This document shows, piece by piece, positions 10,851 through 21,008 of a stretch of 64,000 nucleotides of DNA. Each line of letters begins with the position of its first letter. Within the stretch, counting starts at the first letter, position 1. The stretch is from Lonicera japonica. Lineage: Eukaryota; Streptophyta; Magnoliopsida; Dipsacales; Caprifoliaceae. The position numbers and the translations under genes were made by a program. Below the pieces are notes generated by a model. That model did no database searches. It was not told the DNA's origin and saw only the letters and a program-made list of their open reading frames with translations. The stretch is from assembly GCA_021464415.1 (NCBI GenBank), contig CM038465.1:25451839-25515838 (forward strand). The letters are read 5' to 3'.

Positions 10851-13800
10851 AAGAATCACCCCAATTTCAGTTGGGGAGGAAATCAAAGTCAGAACCACAA
10901 CCAATATCATCAGAACCAAAGGCAACAACAACCTCAAAACTCTTTTGTTCCACCTCAAAATCAAAACCCCAACCAAAACTTGGAAGCTTTGTTAAGGTCA
11001 TTTGTGGACAAAACGGATCGTGATGTAGGTGAGTTAAAAACTCAAATGTCTAAACTCACCACCGCCCTAGCTACTCAAGAGAAGGGAAAATTCCCCTCTC
11101 AACCTTTAGTTAATCCTAGAGGGCAAGTTCAAGTCATAGAGGGAGGAGAGTCTAGCACCAAGATAGAAGAACTCAAGTCCATCACGATCCTGAGAAGTGG
11201 GAAGGAGGTAGACAAGACTATTGTTCCTAAAACCCCCAAGGTGGCGGACATAGTTAAATCTACTATTGTTGAGGAGTCGGAGGTTGAAAAAGTTGTGAGT
11301 GAAGAAAAGAAGATAGAGGAAGAAAGACAAGGGAAGGAGGATCTTGAAAAGATCAAAAATGGGATCAAAGTCCCATTTCCGGAGAGATTAAACCAACCAT
11401 CCAAATCTAACACAGAGATCTTGGATGTCTTTAGGCAAGTGAAAATCAACATTCCATTGCTTGACGCGGTCAAGCAAATACCTTCGTACGCTAAGTTCCT
11501 CAAGGACTTATGTACTACCAAACGAAGGTTGAATGTCAAGAAAAAGGCCTTTATGGCGGAGCAAGTGAGCTCCCTCATGCAAGGCACGAGAGCCCCCAAG
11601 TTCAAAGACCCCGGTTGTCCCACAATTTCGTGTATCATAGGAAATTGTAGGATCAAGAATGCATTGTTAGATTTGGGAGCAAGTGTGAATGTGCTCCCCT
11701 ACTCGGTATATCAACAATTGGGGTTGGGTGAGTTGAAACCCACGAGGGTTACTATTCAATTAGCGGATCGATCCGTTAAGATCCCAAGAGGGATAGTCGA
11801 GGATGTGCTTGTCCAAGTCGACAAGTTTTATTTTCCGGTTGATTTCATCATCCTCGACATGCAACCTGTGTCAAATCCCACCAATGAGATTCCGGTCATT
11901 CTCGGACGACCATTTCTTGCTACTTCTAATGCCATAATAAATTGCAAGAATGGAATCGTGAAGTTAACATTTGGCAACATGACTTTAGAGCTAAACGTGT
12001 TCTCTTTGAGCAATCAAAGAGATGACGATGATAATGAGGAAAATGAACACGTGAACATGATAGAGTCATGTATCCAAGACCACTTTGTGGCAAATTTTGA
12101 ATCGGAGTCAACGGAAGGTTATCTAACCACTTCCGATGAACCCGAGGATTGTATGCAAGTGTTTTCTTTGTCTGACAAACAGGTTGAATTTTTGGAGAAA
12201 GAGGAAAACACACAATCTCCCACCAAAAAGCTTGAAGGAAAAATGGATCTCAAGCTATTGCCGAGCAATTTGAAGTATGCCTTTTTGGGAGCTTCAGATA
12301 CCTTCCCAGTTATCATCTCGTCCGAACTTTCGGATGACCAAGAAGGAAGGTTAGTTCATTTGCTTGGTAAATATAAAAAAGCTTTTGGTTGGACTCTTGC
12401 CGACCTCCAAGGAATAAGCCCTTTGATTTGTACACATAAAATTCACTTGGAGGATGGGGCAAAAACATCAAGGCAATTTCAACGCCGGTTGAATCCTAAC
12501 ATGCAAGAAGTGGTAAGGAACGAGGTGTTGAAATTATTGGATGCAAAGATCATCTATCCAATCTCGGATAGTAAATGGGTTAGTCCAACTCAAGTGGTAC
12601 CGAAAAAATCAGGTCTTACGGTAGTCAAGAACGAATCAAACGAGTTGATTCCGCAAAGAGTCACCACCGGGTGGCGAATGTGCATTGACTACCGTAAACT
12701 CAATGAGGCAACTCGTAAAGATCATTTCCCACTACCCTTTTTGGATCAAACTCTAGAAAGAGTAGCGGGCCATGAATATTACTCTTTCCTCGATGGTTTT
12801 TCCGGGTACAATCAAATTGAGATTGACCTAGATGATCAAGAAAAGACCACCTTTACATGTCCCTTTGGTACCTTCGCTTATCGAAGAATGCCCTTTGGTC
12901 TATGTAATGCACCGGCCACTTTCCAACGGTGTATGCTGAGTATTTTTAGTGATATGGTGGAAAGGACTTTGGAAGTTTTCATGGATGACTTTACCGTCTA
13001 TGGTAAGTCATTCGACAATTGCTTAGCTAACTTGGAACAGGTCCTGGAAAGATGCGTGGAAAAGCAATTGATATTGAATTGGGAGAAGTGCCATTTTATG
13101 GTCACCAAGGGAATCGTATTGGGGCACATCATTTCATCGGAAGGAATTGAAGTAGACAAAGCAAAGATCGAACTGATTTCTAAACTTCCTACACCCAAGA
13201 ATGTAAAAGATGTCCGATCATTTCTGGGACATGCCGGGTTTTATAGGAGGTTCATCAAGAACTTCAGTTCCATCTCCAAGCCAATGTGTAATTTACTCCT
13301 CAAAGATGCACCATTTGAATGGGATGCCAAGTGCGAAGAAGCTTTTGTCTCTCTAAAGCATATGCTCACCACTGCGCCGATTATGCAGACACCGGATTGG
13401 GGCTTGCCTTTCGAGCTCATGTGTGATGCAAGCGATTATGCAGTTGGAGCGGTTCTTGGTCAACGGAAAGACAAGAAACCGGGTGTAATTTACTATGCAA
13501 GTAGGACTTTGAATGATGCGCAAATGAATTACACCACGACAGAGAAAGAGCTCCTGGCAATTGTCTTCGCCTTGGACAAGTTTCGATCCTACTTGATAGG
13601 ATCGCCCATCGTTGTCTTCACGGATCACGCGGCATTGAAGTACCTGTTCACACAGAAGGATGCCAAGCCGCGACTTCTTAGATGGATACTCTTGTTGCAA
13701 GAATTTCATTTAAGCATCAAGGACAAAAAGGGAGTCGAGAACGTGGTGGCCGATCATCTATCTCGACTCACTTTCACGAACAACACCGAAGAAAGCCCGA

Positions 13801-15136
13801 TCCAAGACTCGTTTCCGGATGAGCAATTGTTAGCAATCTCAACACTCCCATGGTATGCAGACATCGTGAATTATCTGGTGACCGACAAGATACCGGAGTC
13901 ATGGGTTGCGCAAGACAGAAAAAGGTTCTTGAGCGAAGTGGGTCGATTTTACTGGGATGAACCGTACCTATTTAAATATTGTGCGGATCAGATCATCCGA
14001 CGGTGCATCCCAGACGAAGAAGTGGAGAGAGTTCTGTCCTTCTGCCATTCCGAAGCTTGCGGAGGACACTTCTCAGCAAAGAAGACAACCGCTAAGATTT
14101 TGCAAAGCGGATTGTACTGGCCGTCGCTCTTCAAGGACGCACAACGCTTCTGCAAGGCATGTCAGAGATGCCAAATGCTTGGAGGGATCTCCAAGAGGAA
14201 TATGATGCCTCTCAACCCAATTCTGATGATCGAAATCTTCGACTGTTGGGGCATCGACTTTATGGGTCCATTCCCATCCTCCTACGGTAACCTTTACATT
14301 TTAGTTGCCGTAGATTATGTTTCAAAATGGGTGGAAGCCCAAGCGTGCAAGAAAAACGACCACAAAGTGGTGATCCGATTTCTGAAAGAACACATTGTTG
14401 CACGTTTTGGCACCCCCAAGGCAATAATAAGCGATGGCGGTACTCACTTTTGCAATAAACCGTTTCAATCATTAATGCAAAAGTACGGTGTAAATCACAA
14501 AGTATCGCTCGCTTATCATCCTCAAACTAATGGTCAAGCCGAGTTGGCAAATAGGGAGATCAAACAGATTCTAGAGAAAACGGTAAACCCGAACCGCAAG
14601 GATTGGTCATTAAGACTGACCGACACACTTTGGGCCTACCGTACTGCGTATAAAACAACTCTAGATATGTCTCCTTATCGCATTGTGTACGGAAAACCAT
14701 GTCATTTGCCAGTAGAGTTGAAACACAAATCATACTGGGCAACTAAGATGGTTAACTATGATTTAGAGAAAGCTGGGCTTGACCGTAAGTTGCAATTAGA
14801 TGAAATAGAGGAGTTGAGAAGAGATGCATATGACAATGCGAAGATAAATAAGGAACGTGCAAAAATTTTTCATGATAAATCCATTCTGAGAAAAGAATTT
14901 AAACTCGGGCACAAAGTTCTTGTTTATGATACTCGTCTGCATCTCTTCCCGGGAAAGTTGAAGTCTCGATGGACCGGCCCATACGTTGTCCCCACGTATT
15001 TCCTTTTGGGGCTGTGGAAGTTCAGGATCCCAAAACCGGCTTCGTGTTCAAAGTGAACGGTCAACGTCTTAAGCCGTTTTTGGAATTCCCACCTCGAGAG
15101 GAGTCCACCCCTCTCGAAGAACCGACCTATGCCTAA
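10851..15136 (+). pseudogene. pol: Pol of Athila element 1 (protease, RT, RNase H, integrase) with C-terminal frameshift
   Basis: Same frame as gag, open from 10851 to 15056. In order: Gln/Asn-rich linker; aspartic protease ([20 protein letters not shown], about 11668); reverse transcriptase ([20 protein letters not shown], catalytic FMDD near 12980); RNase H with first Asp intact ([10 protein letters not shown], 13425); integrase HHCC (HSEACGGHF ... CKACQRC) and DDE core ([23 protein letters not shown]). Relative to element 2 one base is missing near 14992 (CGTCATG versus CCACG). The frame then ends early at 15056 instead of TAA 15134-15136, changing the last residues of the integrase C-terminal domain. 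Catalytic residues look intact, so the damage is limited to this tail and the upstream stop. Confidence 0.9.
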
Positions 15137-15302
15137 CAAGCATGGGTCGATTTTGTAAATAATGTTTTTGTTAGTATGTTTGAGTTTCAGGAATTTCCAT
15201 CGGAGAGTCGGGTGTGATTGGGAAAGTTTGAACCAAGTTGAGGGGAAGAATTGAGGTGTAGAAGAGCAAAGAAGGCAAAGAGAAATTTCTGGCAGATTGG
15301 AC

Positions 15303-15524
15303 CATGATCGATCATGCCCTCACCATGATCGATCATGGTAGAAATTCTCTCAAGAAATCTAGAGCATGATCGATCATGAAATCCCATGATCGATCATGGT
15401 ATTGAAGCAGCTGGGCAGAGAGGAGCATGATCGATCATGGTCATACCATGATCGATCATTGTACAAAGTAATGACTGGGCAGAGCAACCCATGATCGATC
15501 ATGGGTTGGCCATGATCGATCATG
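15303..15524. promoter_or_regulatory. Palindrome array: eight CATGATCGATCATG copies in four pairs
   Basis: Starts at 15303, 15324, 15365, 15385, 15426, 15447, 15490 and 15511. Within pairs the spacing is 20-21 bp; pairs repeat every 61-64 bp. Seven copies are perfect; the sixth ends CATT instead of CATG. GGCAGA occurs upstream of pairs 1, 3 and 4. This is the longest array in the window. Confidence 0.9.
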
Positions 15525-15713
15525 GCCGCGACTTAAAACAGGGGAACCGTAAAATCACGCCCATTTCTCACAAACCCTTCTCCCAAATCCATTTCGAGCT
15601 CTAGCCCTTTCTCCCCCATTCTTCCTAAATCTTCTCTAAACACCATTTCCATCCACCCCCACCTAGATTCAACCTTCAAATCCCTCAATTTCTAACCCCA
15701 ATCATCAAACCCA

Positions 15714-15716
<3 letters not shown>

Positions 15717-15753
<37 letters not shown>
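15717..15753 (+). repeat. Poly(A) run of 37 bases
   Basis: An uninterrupted A tract in the leader of the env-position ORF, 56 bp before its ATG. No equivalent tract occurs in element 2. It may be replication slippage. Confidence 0.95.
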
Positions 15754-15760
<7 letters not shown>

Positions 15761-15809
15761 TTCCCTCTCTCATCACCATTTTCGAGCCCTAGCATAGCAC
15801 TCCTCCATT

Positions 15810-17009
15810 ATGTCTTCCTCAAACCCTCCCACTAAGCCGCTTACCATTGAAGCCGCGAGAGGCGGCTATCGCGGATTTCGGAGCCGTCAAGAATTTGAGT
15901 GGTGGAACTACGCCTTCAAAACGAGGACAGTAGTGATAGAGAGGCCGGTATTCATCGGTACGCTGGATGATTTCCCCCAGCGAGCAACGTTTGAGCGGTA
16001 TCCGGAATGGATTGACTACTTGCGTCAACCAGGTACTCAATGTAATCTCACCATTTGTCGTGAATTTATTGCAAGTTTGATTCAAGTTCCCGATACACCA
16101 TATACATATGTAGCTCATGTTCGAGGCAGAACGGTTCCGTTTAACCTCGAAGTTTTGACTGAGATTACGGGAATCTCAGCTTTGCCACCTAATGCTCATG
16201 ACCTCCCCTATTCGGACACTACCAACTATTTAGAGCCGAGGCCTAACGATCTAGCCACATTTCTAGCCGGTGAACCCAGAGAATGGATTGGGAACCAATT
16301 CGATAGGAGCCACATACGTGAGGGATTTAGAACTTTTTGGCTGGTAATTGCCAACGCTTTGGACCCAACTTCCCATACCCAGCACATTTACCCGTCTCAG
16401 GCTTATGTACTATACGCCATAGCAACGAACAAGCGCTGCTGCTTGTTGCGTCATATCATTGGGCGAATAGCGCGAATCATCGATTTGGTCGCCCACAATG
16501 AAACAATCAAATTTGGGTCGTTGATCACTAAGGTCTGTTTGCGAGCGGGGGTAATTGAGAGAGCCGACGATGAGAAGAAAATGCCTAGGGCACCGCTGAA
16601 TAGGTCCACCCAAACTCGAGCCGCTGGTCAACTGAGGAACAGGCCGAGTTCTTCCACAGTCGCACCACAACAGGGTGATAGCGAAGAAGAAGGGGCTGAA
16701 GAAGCAGGAGCGGATGTTCCGGGTACATCAAGGCGTAGAAGAAGGGCAAGCTCTGGGCCTGTGGATGACAATAGGGAGTTCATTAGAGAGCAGTTTGAAC
16801 AAATGACTGCCTTGATCCACACCGGATTCGCGGGTGTCAATGAGAGGGTGGAGATTATGATATCGCGACAGGACCGTCTTCAAGCAGAGATAGCAGCCCA
16901 AGTCGAGGCAAGAGTTGCAGAGCAGATGGCAGCTCAGCAGGAGTTCATACGCCAGCAGTTCGAGGCGTTGTACGGTCGATTCCCCCCACCCCCACCTCCC
17001 GACATGTGA
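15810..17009 (+). CDS. Env-position ORF of Athila element 1 (plant transposon protein family), intact
   Basis: 399 codons from ATG 15810 to TGA 17009. Residues about 10-250 form a globular region (AARGGYRGFRSRQEFEWWNY, LTEITGISALP, FRTFWLVIANALDPTSHTQ, AHNETIKFGSLI) resembling the 'putative plant transposon protein' domain found in Athila-like extra ORFs (Pfam PF20167 from memory). It is followed by an acidic and Arg-rich linker (SRRRRRASSGPVDDN), a probable coiled coil (QMTALIHTGFAGVNERVEIM to about residue 390) and a proline end (RFPPPPPPDM). No signal peptide or membrane span is visible, so calling it an envelope protein is not supported. The function is unknown. The copy in element 2 is homologous but carries a stop. 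That it stays open here while gag-pol is broken fits a recent insertion. Confidence 0.8.
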   Translation: MSSSNPPTKPLTIEAARGGYRGFRSRQEFEWWNYAFKTRTVVIERPVFIGTLDDFPQRATFERYPEWIDYLRQPGTQCNLTICREFIASLIQVPDTPYTYVAHVRGRTVPFNLEVLTEITGISALPPNAHDLPYSDTTNYLEPRPNDLATFLAGEPREWIGNQFDRSHIREGFRTFWLVIANALDPTSHTQHIYPSQAYVLYAIATNKRCCLLRHIIGRIARIIDLVAHNETIKFGSLITKVCLRAGVIERADDEKKMPRAPLNRSTQTRAAGQLRNRPSSSTVAPQQGDSEEEGAEEAGADVPGTSRRRRRASSGPVDDNREFIREQFEQMTALIHTGFAGVNERVEIMISRQDRLQAEIAAQVEARVAEQMAAQQEFIRQQFEALYGRFPPPPPPDM

Positions 17010-18330
17010 TGCGATTTGCCAAATCCTGAAAACTCTTTTATTAGTTATATTTACGCTTAGCTTTATATTATTTCTTTTTGGGTTGTATTAGAACTTTGAC
17101 ATGATGTTAACTTTAAAACTTGGTTTTAATGATTGAATGTTATGGTTTTTGCTTTTGAATTCTAATTCTAACCCGTTTTGTGAATAGTTTTTGTTTATGT
17201 CTTATTTTTGTCTCATGGGAAGCAAAGCCAAAGTAGCCCTTCCGTGCGTTGTTATTTGTTCTCTTTTCATTGAGGACAATGTGTGTTTCAAGTTGAGGGG
17301 GGTACGTTATTTTGTGTTTATTTTGTTTGGCTTGCTATTGTTCATTTCCATGAGTAGTAGAATTTTTTTTGAGAAGTTTGAAAAGTGATGATTGATTGAC
17401 TTTGTTCAATGAAGACCATTGTTTCATTAGCTTTTGGCATGAATTCTTTGATCTAGATAGGAATTTGAATGATAATCTAAATTGCCTTGCTCCACTTAGT
17501 CTCATATCCTGTTATATTCTCATGCTCCACATGCTAGATTGCTTCGGTTGTTTTCAATTCGGTAATAACACTTAGATTTATTTTCATTGAGAGAAGAGAA
17601 ATTTTTGTCCAAAAATAATGGAAGCTCTTTCGAAAAGATCCTCCAATGAGAGGACAAAAGCATAGCACTTTGACAACTTGGATGACTTTTATCATAATAT
17701 TGACTTAAAGCTTCACTTGACTAAATCTTAAGTCTCTTTGTCTAATATTATGGATGGGTATAGGTTACCATATGGGAAAGGGTGAATAGCTTCCTTCAAG
17801 CTCCAATGAATGAGCAGTAATTTTGAAAAATTTCATAAGTGAGACCGCTGCCCCCCGTAGAGATGAAAACCGCCCTGAACTAATTTAGCAAAAATTTCCA
17901 AGAAAAGATAAAGAAAGTGCTTAGAATTGACAAATCTTGGAGTTTTTGTTTTTGAAAAAGTTCTCTCTTCCTTCTTGAATGTTTATGATTCTTTGTGTTT
18001 ATATTGAATTGTTTGAATTGAAGTCTAGTATGTGAGCATTGGAGAATATGGGATTGTGTTCTAAAGGAGATAGGCGAATTATATGATCATTCAAAAGTCC
18101 GTCATTCTGGAAAATTGATAGTAATGCCTCTTGCTTTGCAAATGGAAACTTGAAACTTCATTCTCATCGTTCATCATGATCAAACTTCTGATGTTTGTAG
18201 GTATCATTTCTGAAAACCTTCACGAGATGCAACTCGTCTTCTTTGGGAACTTAGAAGTTAACAATTTTTTTGTTTAGCATAGTGCTTTTGTAATTATATA
18301 TTTTTGTCTTGCTAAGGGACTAGCAAGAGA
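17010..18330 (+). other. 3' non-coding internal region of Athila element 1
   Basis: No ORF of note. It carries a second polypurine-like tract at 17290-17302 within a block (TTCATTGAGGACAATGTGTG) shared with element 2. The rest is AT-rich and homologous to 40740-41900 of element 2. Confidence 0.7.
17290..17302 (+). other. Internal polypurine-tract-like sequence
   Basis: AAGTTGAGGGGGG repeats the core of the true tract (AAGTTGAGGGG before the 3' LTR), about 1.04 kb upstream. It is conserved in element 2 (minus strand, 41780-41792). It could prime internal plus-strand synthesis; this is inference. Confidence 0.55.
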
Positions 18331-18345
18331 TAAGTTGAGGGGAGT
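18331..18345 (+). other. Polypurine tract
   Basis: TAAGTTGAGGGGAGT lies immediately before the 3' LTR start at 18346, the expected plus-strand primer site. The same sequence adjoins the 3' LTR of element 2. Confidence 0.85.
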
Positions 18346-19993
18346 TGATAAACGCATAATATTGTCATGCATAAGCTCTTTCCCAGAGTCGCATGACGCG
18401 TTTGTTGCTTTAATTATGCCTAATTATCCACTTATCTCGAGATTAGTGTCTTGGCGAGTTTTGTATCTAACATCGTCCCGCTAGGTGTGCTTTTGTTGTG
18501 TTTCTATGTGTTTATAGGCATAGGATGCAATGGCCTTCGAATGATTGATCAAGCGCTAGCCAAAAGCTACAAAAGTGCTGATTTAGAGAATTTCCAGAAG
18601 CATGATCGATCATGGAATCCCATGATCGATCATGGTGCAAATAATATTCAGGCAGAAGACCCCATGATCGATCATGGGTTGCCCATGATCGATCATGGCC
18701 CTGGCAACTTGGCCATTTCACACCCAAAATGGGCTAGTTTAGTGGTTCAAGCTATTTTAGATATTTAGTTAGATATTTTGCAACCTTTTAATATATATAT
18801 TTAATTCTTAGCTTCTAGGCTAAGATATCTAGTTTTTGTACATTTAGAGTTCTAGAGAGAGGTGAGAGCTCATGGTGGTGTTGTTCTTCATTTCTCTTGT
18901 AAGTTTTTAATTTGTAAGAATGATTTCTTCTTCTATAATATTTGTTCTTGCATCTATTATGGAGTAGTCTATTACTAAGGTTACGGAGGTTGTTTGCGAC
19001 ATAATATTCGGTGATTTATGGCTCAATCCATGTTTAAAGATTGAGAAATAGTTGTAAATCCTTTTCTTCTTCATTTCCTCCATTGTTACAAGCTTTCTAG
19101 GTATATTCATAATAAATTAAGACTTTATATGCCTTGTATATTTAGTGCTTGATTGTTAATGAACATACGACATATTTATATGGTTCTAGAAAGCTTGTAG
19201 TCTTTTTCCCCCATCCATGGAGCTTTTTCCCTCTTCATAGAATTTATGAATAGTTCTCAAAACTCCATAGATGGATTATAAATTTGTTTAGCTTATCTTT
19301 GATTCATTTATTGATATATTGAGTGCTTCTTACACTTTGTGTGATACTTAGACTCTTTATTTTCTACCATAAGTGATAAACGATGAGTTGACGAATTTAT
19401 CCCATAAACTTCATTCCGTTCCCTTGTTAGGATTCACTTTCTAATTTTCATTCTTTAAATCATGAGATTACCACACTTGCTTAATGTTAAATCTTTTTAT
19501 GATGAGTTTGTCATATCTATCTCGGATTAGCTTCATCGGGAATGGGTTGCCTTGCTTCACACCCGTAGCTAAGAGGTAGGAATGATAACCTCGTCTTTGG
19601 TGGAATGTCGTTTGTCTCTCTCTTGATATAGCTTCAATTCGGGAATGAGTCGCCTAGCGTCGCACCCTTTGCTATTGAGAGATACACCAACATTCCCCAT
19701 TTCTCGAGAATCCTTGTGTTGTAATCTTAGTATGAGCTAATGATCACCGTTTCTTAAATCGTAACTAATCTCCACCTACCTTAGTGCTTTCTTATTAATT
19801 TTCGCAACCGTTTTACATTTACGTTGTTTCACAACAAATCCAACTTACAAAATCGGAAAACCATTTAATCCGTAATCCATTCCATTCCTTTTCACTTATC
19901 CCTGTGGTTCGACACTCGGACTTCCGAGACTATATTACAACTTGACGTGCCTGCACTTGGGCTCTATCGCAACGCGCTATTTAAGCGGCGTCA
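18346..19993 (+). repeat. 3' LTR of Athila element 1
   Basis: 1648 bp, nearly identical to 7948-9595 (at least three substitutions seen). It contains the same palindrome array and ends GGCGTCA followed by the TSD. Confidence 0.95.
18601..18697. promoter_or_regulatory. Palindrome array in the 3' LTR of element 1
   Basis: Four perfect CATGATCGATCATG copies at 18601, 18621, 18663 and 18684. It is the LTR duplicate of 8203-8299, so not an independent origin. Confidence 0.85.
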
Positions 19994-19998
19994 TTTAT
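19994..19998 (+). other. Target-site duplication TTTAT, right copy
   Basis: Matches 7943-7947 and delimits element 1. Confidence 0.95.
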
Positions 19999-20435
19999 GT
20001 GGTGACATGTCACGCAGCGAGTATTGCATTTGTGAACAAATATTGAAATTTTCGTTCAATTTGTTTGTTTTAAAGAAAACTTTAGGCTACTGAAGTGTGT
20101 ATGTATCAAAACCACGTTAAGATATTGCTTATGGCTAATGATGTGTGTATGTACCAAAACCACATTAAGATGTTGCTTATCATTTATTGTATTAAGCGTT
20201 GACATGTCTCTACCTTATATTTATTTTTATATATGGATGTCTTCAATTTTTTGTATAAGATTTTTTCCCCTTTTACCACTAAAAAAATTAAAAAAAATCT
20301 TACCAAATCATTTAACATATTTTCAAATTGTCACACAAATTAATTACGTTTCTTGTAATTATGTATTGCATAAAATTTACAAAGTAAGTAATAATTGTAG
20401 ACAATAATATGTGTGTATATATATATATTTGGGGT

Positions 20436-20823
20436 AATTAACAAAAATGGCCCCTAAAGTTTGACCCGAGTCCCTCGCTTATATCTAAAGTTTAATTTTC
20501 AGTTGAAACATTCTGAAAGTTTCTAATTTCCATCGCTCCTCCAAAACTGGATGCCCCATTATAAAGATGGATGAAAAACGTGCGTGATTATCATGAGCCA
20601 TTCTTTTAAGGGTTTTTTCTGGATACCTCAACCAAAATTAAAAACATTAATGATGCTTCAAACGAAACTGGAAACTTTAAGGATATTTAAATCGAAATTA
20701 TAAACTTTAAGGATATTTCAACCAAATTAAGAAAATATAAGAATGTTATAACTGAAAATTAAACTTTAGGGACGAGTGAGAGATTTGGATCAAACTTTAG
20801 GAGTTATTTTTGCTAATTAGTCA
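20436..20823. mobile_element. MITE-like element with long imperfect terminal inverted repeats
   Basis: The left end (AATTAACAAAAATGGCCCCT, AAAGTTTGACCC, TAAAGTTTAATTTTCAGTTG) is the imperfect reverse complement of the right end (CAACTG-like AACTGAAAATTAAACTTTAG, GATCAAACTTTAGGAG, TTTTTGCTAATTAG) over about 75 bp. The interior holds short repeats of GAAA(C/T)T..AAACTTTAAGGATAT. There is no ORF. A half copy lies at 5277-5400. The superfamily is undetermined. Confidence 0.65.
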
Positions 20824-20957
20824 TGTATTTGAGTTTTGTAAGATTAAGTGGCCACGTGAGTAAGACCAAACTGATGAAGCGCCTACAATTATATAACGTC
20901 TTTTTTCCCCTTACTCTTTTCCCTCTGCCTTACAACATCAGCAGCAGCTGCTAGACA

Positions 20958-20970
20958 CACACACACACAC

Positions 20971-21004
<34 letters not shown>
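20958..21004. repeat. Dinucleotide microsatellite (AC)n(AG)n
   Basis: ACACAC repeat followed by an AGAGAG run, directly before the ATG at 21006. CT/GA repeats are common in plant 5' UTRs, consistent with the gene called downstream. Confidence 0.9.

Positions 21005-21005
<1 letters not shown>

Positions 21006-21008
<3 letters not shown>

Larger units (their letters stand above)
15137..15809 (+). other. Spacer between pol and the env-position ORF
   Basis: Non-coding leader of the downstream ORF. It contains an eight-copy palindrome array (15303-15524), a TTAAAA run just after it (near 15533) and a 37-base poly(A) run (15717-15753). Element 2 has the same arrangement: the distance from the ORF-proximal end of the array to the ATG is 286 bp here and 288 bp there. 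That constancy suggests a shared leader, possibly with its own promoter. Confidence 0.7.
7948..19993 (+). mobile_element. Full-length Athila-type Ty3/gypsy retrotransposon (element 1)
   Basis: 12,046 bp with two 1648-bp LTRs (TG...CA), a matching TSD, a primer-binding site complementary to tRNA-Asp, gag-pol, an extra ORF downstream of pol, and a polypurine tract. Large LTRs, tRNA-Asp priming, protease DLGAS, RT FMDD and an ORF in the env position fit the Athila lineage. The LTRs differ at three or more positions by eye (near 9412, 9548 and 9584 and their 3' counterparts), so the insertion is recent. Gag-pol is interrupted by one TGA and one 1-base deletion; the extra ORF is open. Gag-pol is closely similar to the minus-strand element at 39073-50971. 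Confidence 0.95.

Noticed and set aside
11129..11656. Long antisense frames inside Athila gag-pol (also 47269-47796, 13353-13709)
   Set aside because: Mirror frames of a conserved coding strand; no domain of their own.
15303..15524. CRISPR-like array of palindromes and spacers
   Set aside because: Plant nuclear retrotransposon context, 14-bp repeats, irregular paired spacing, no cas genes.
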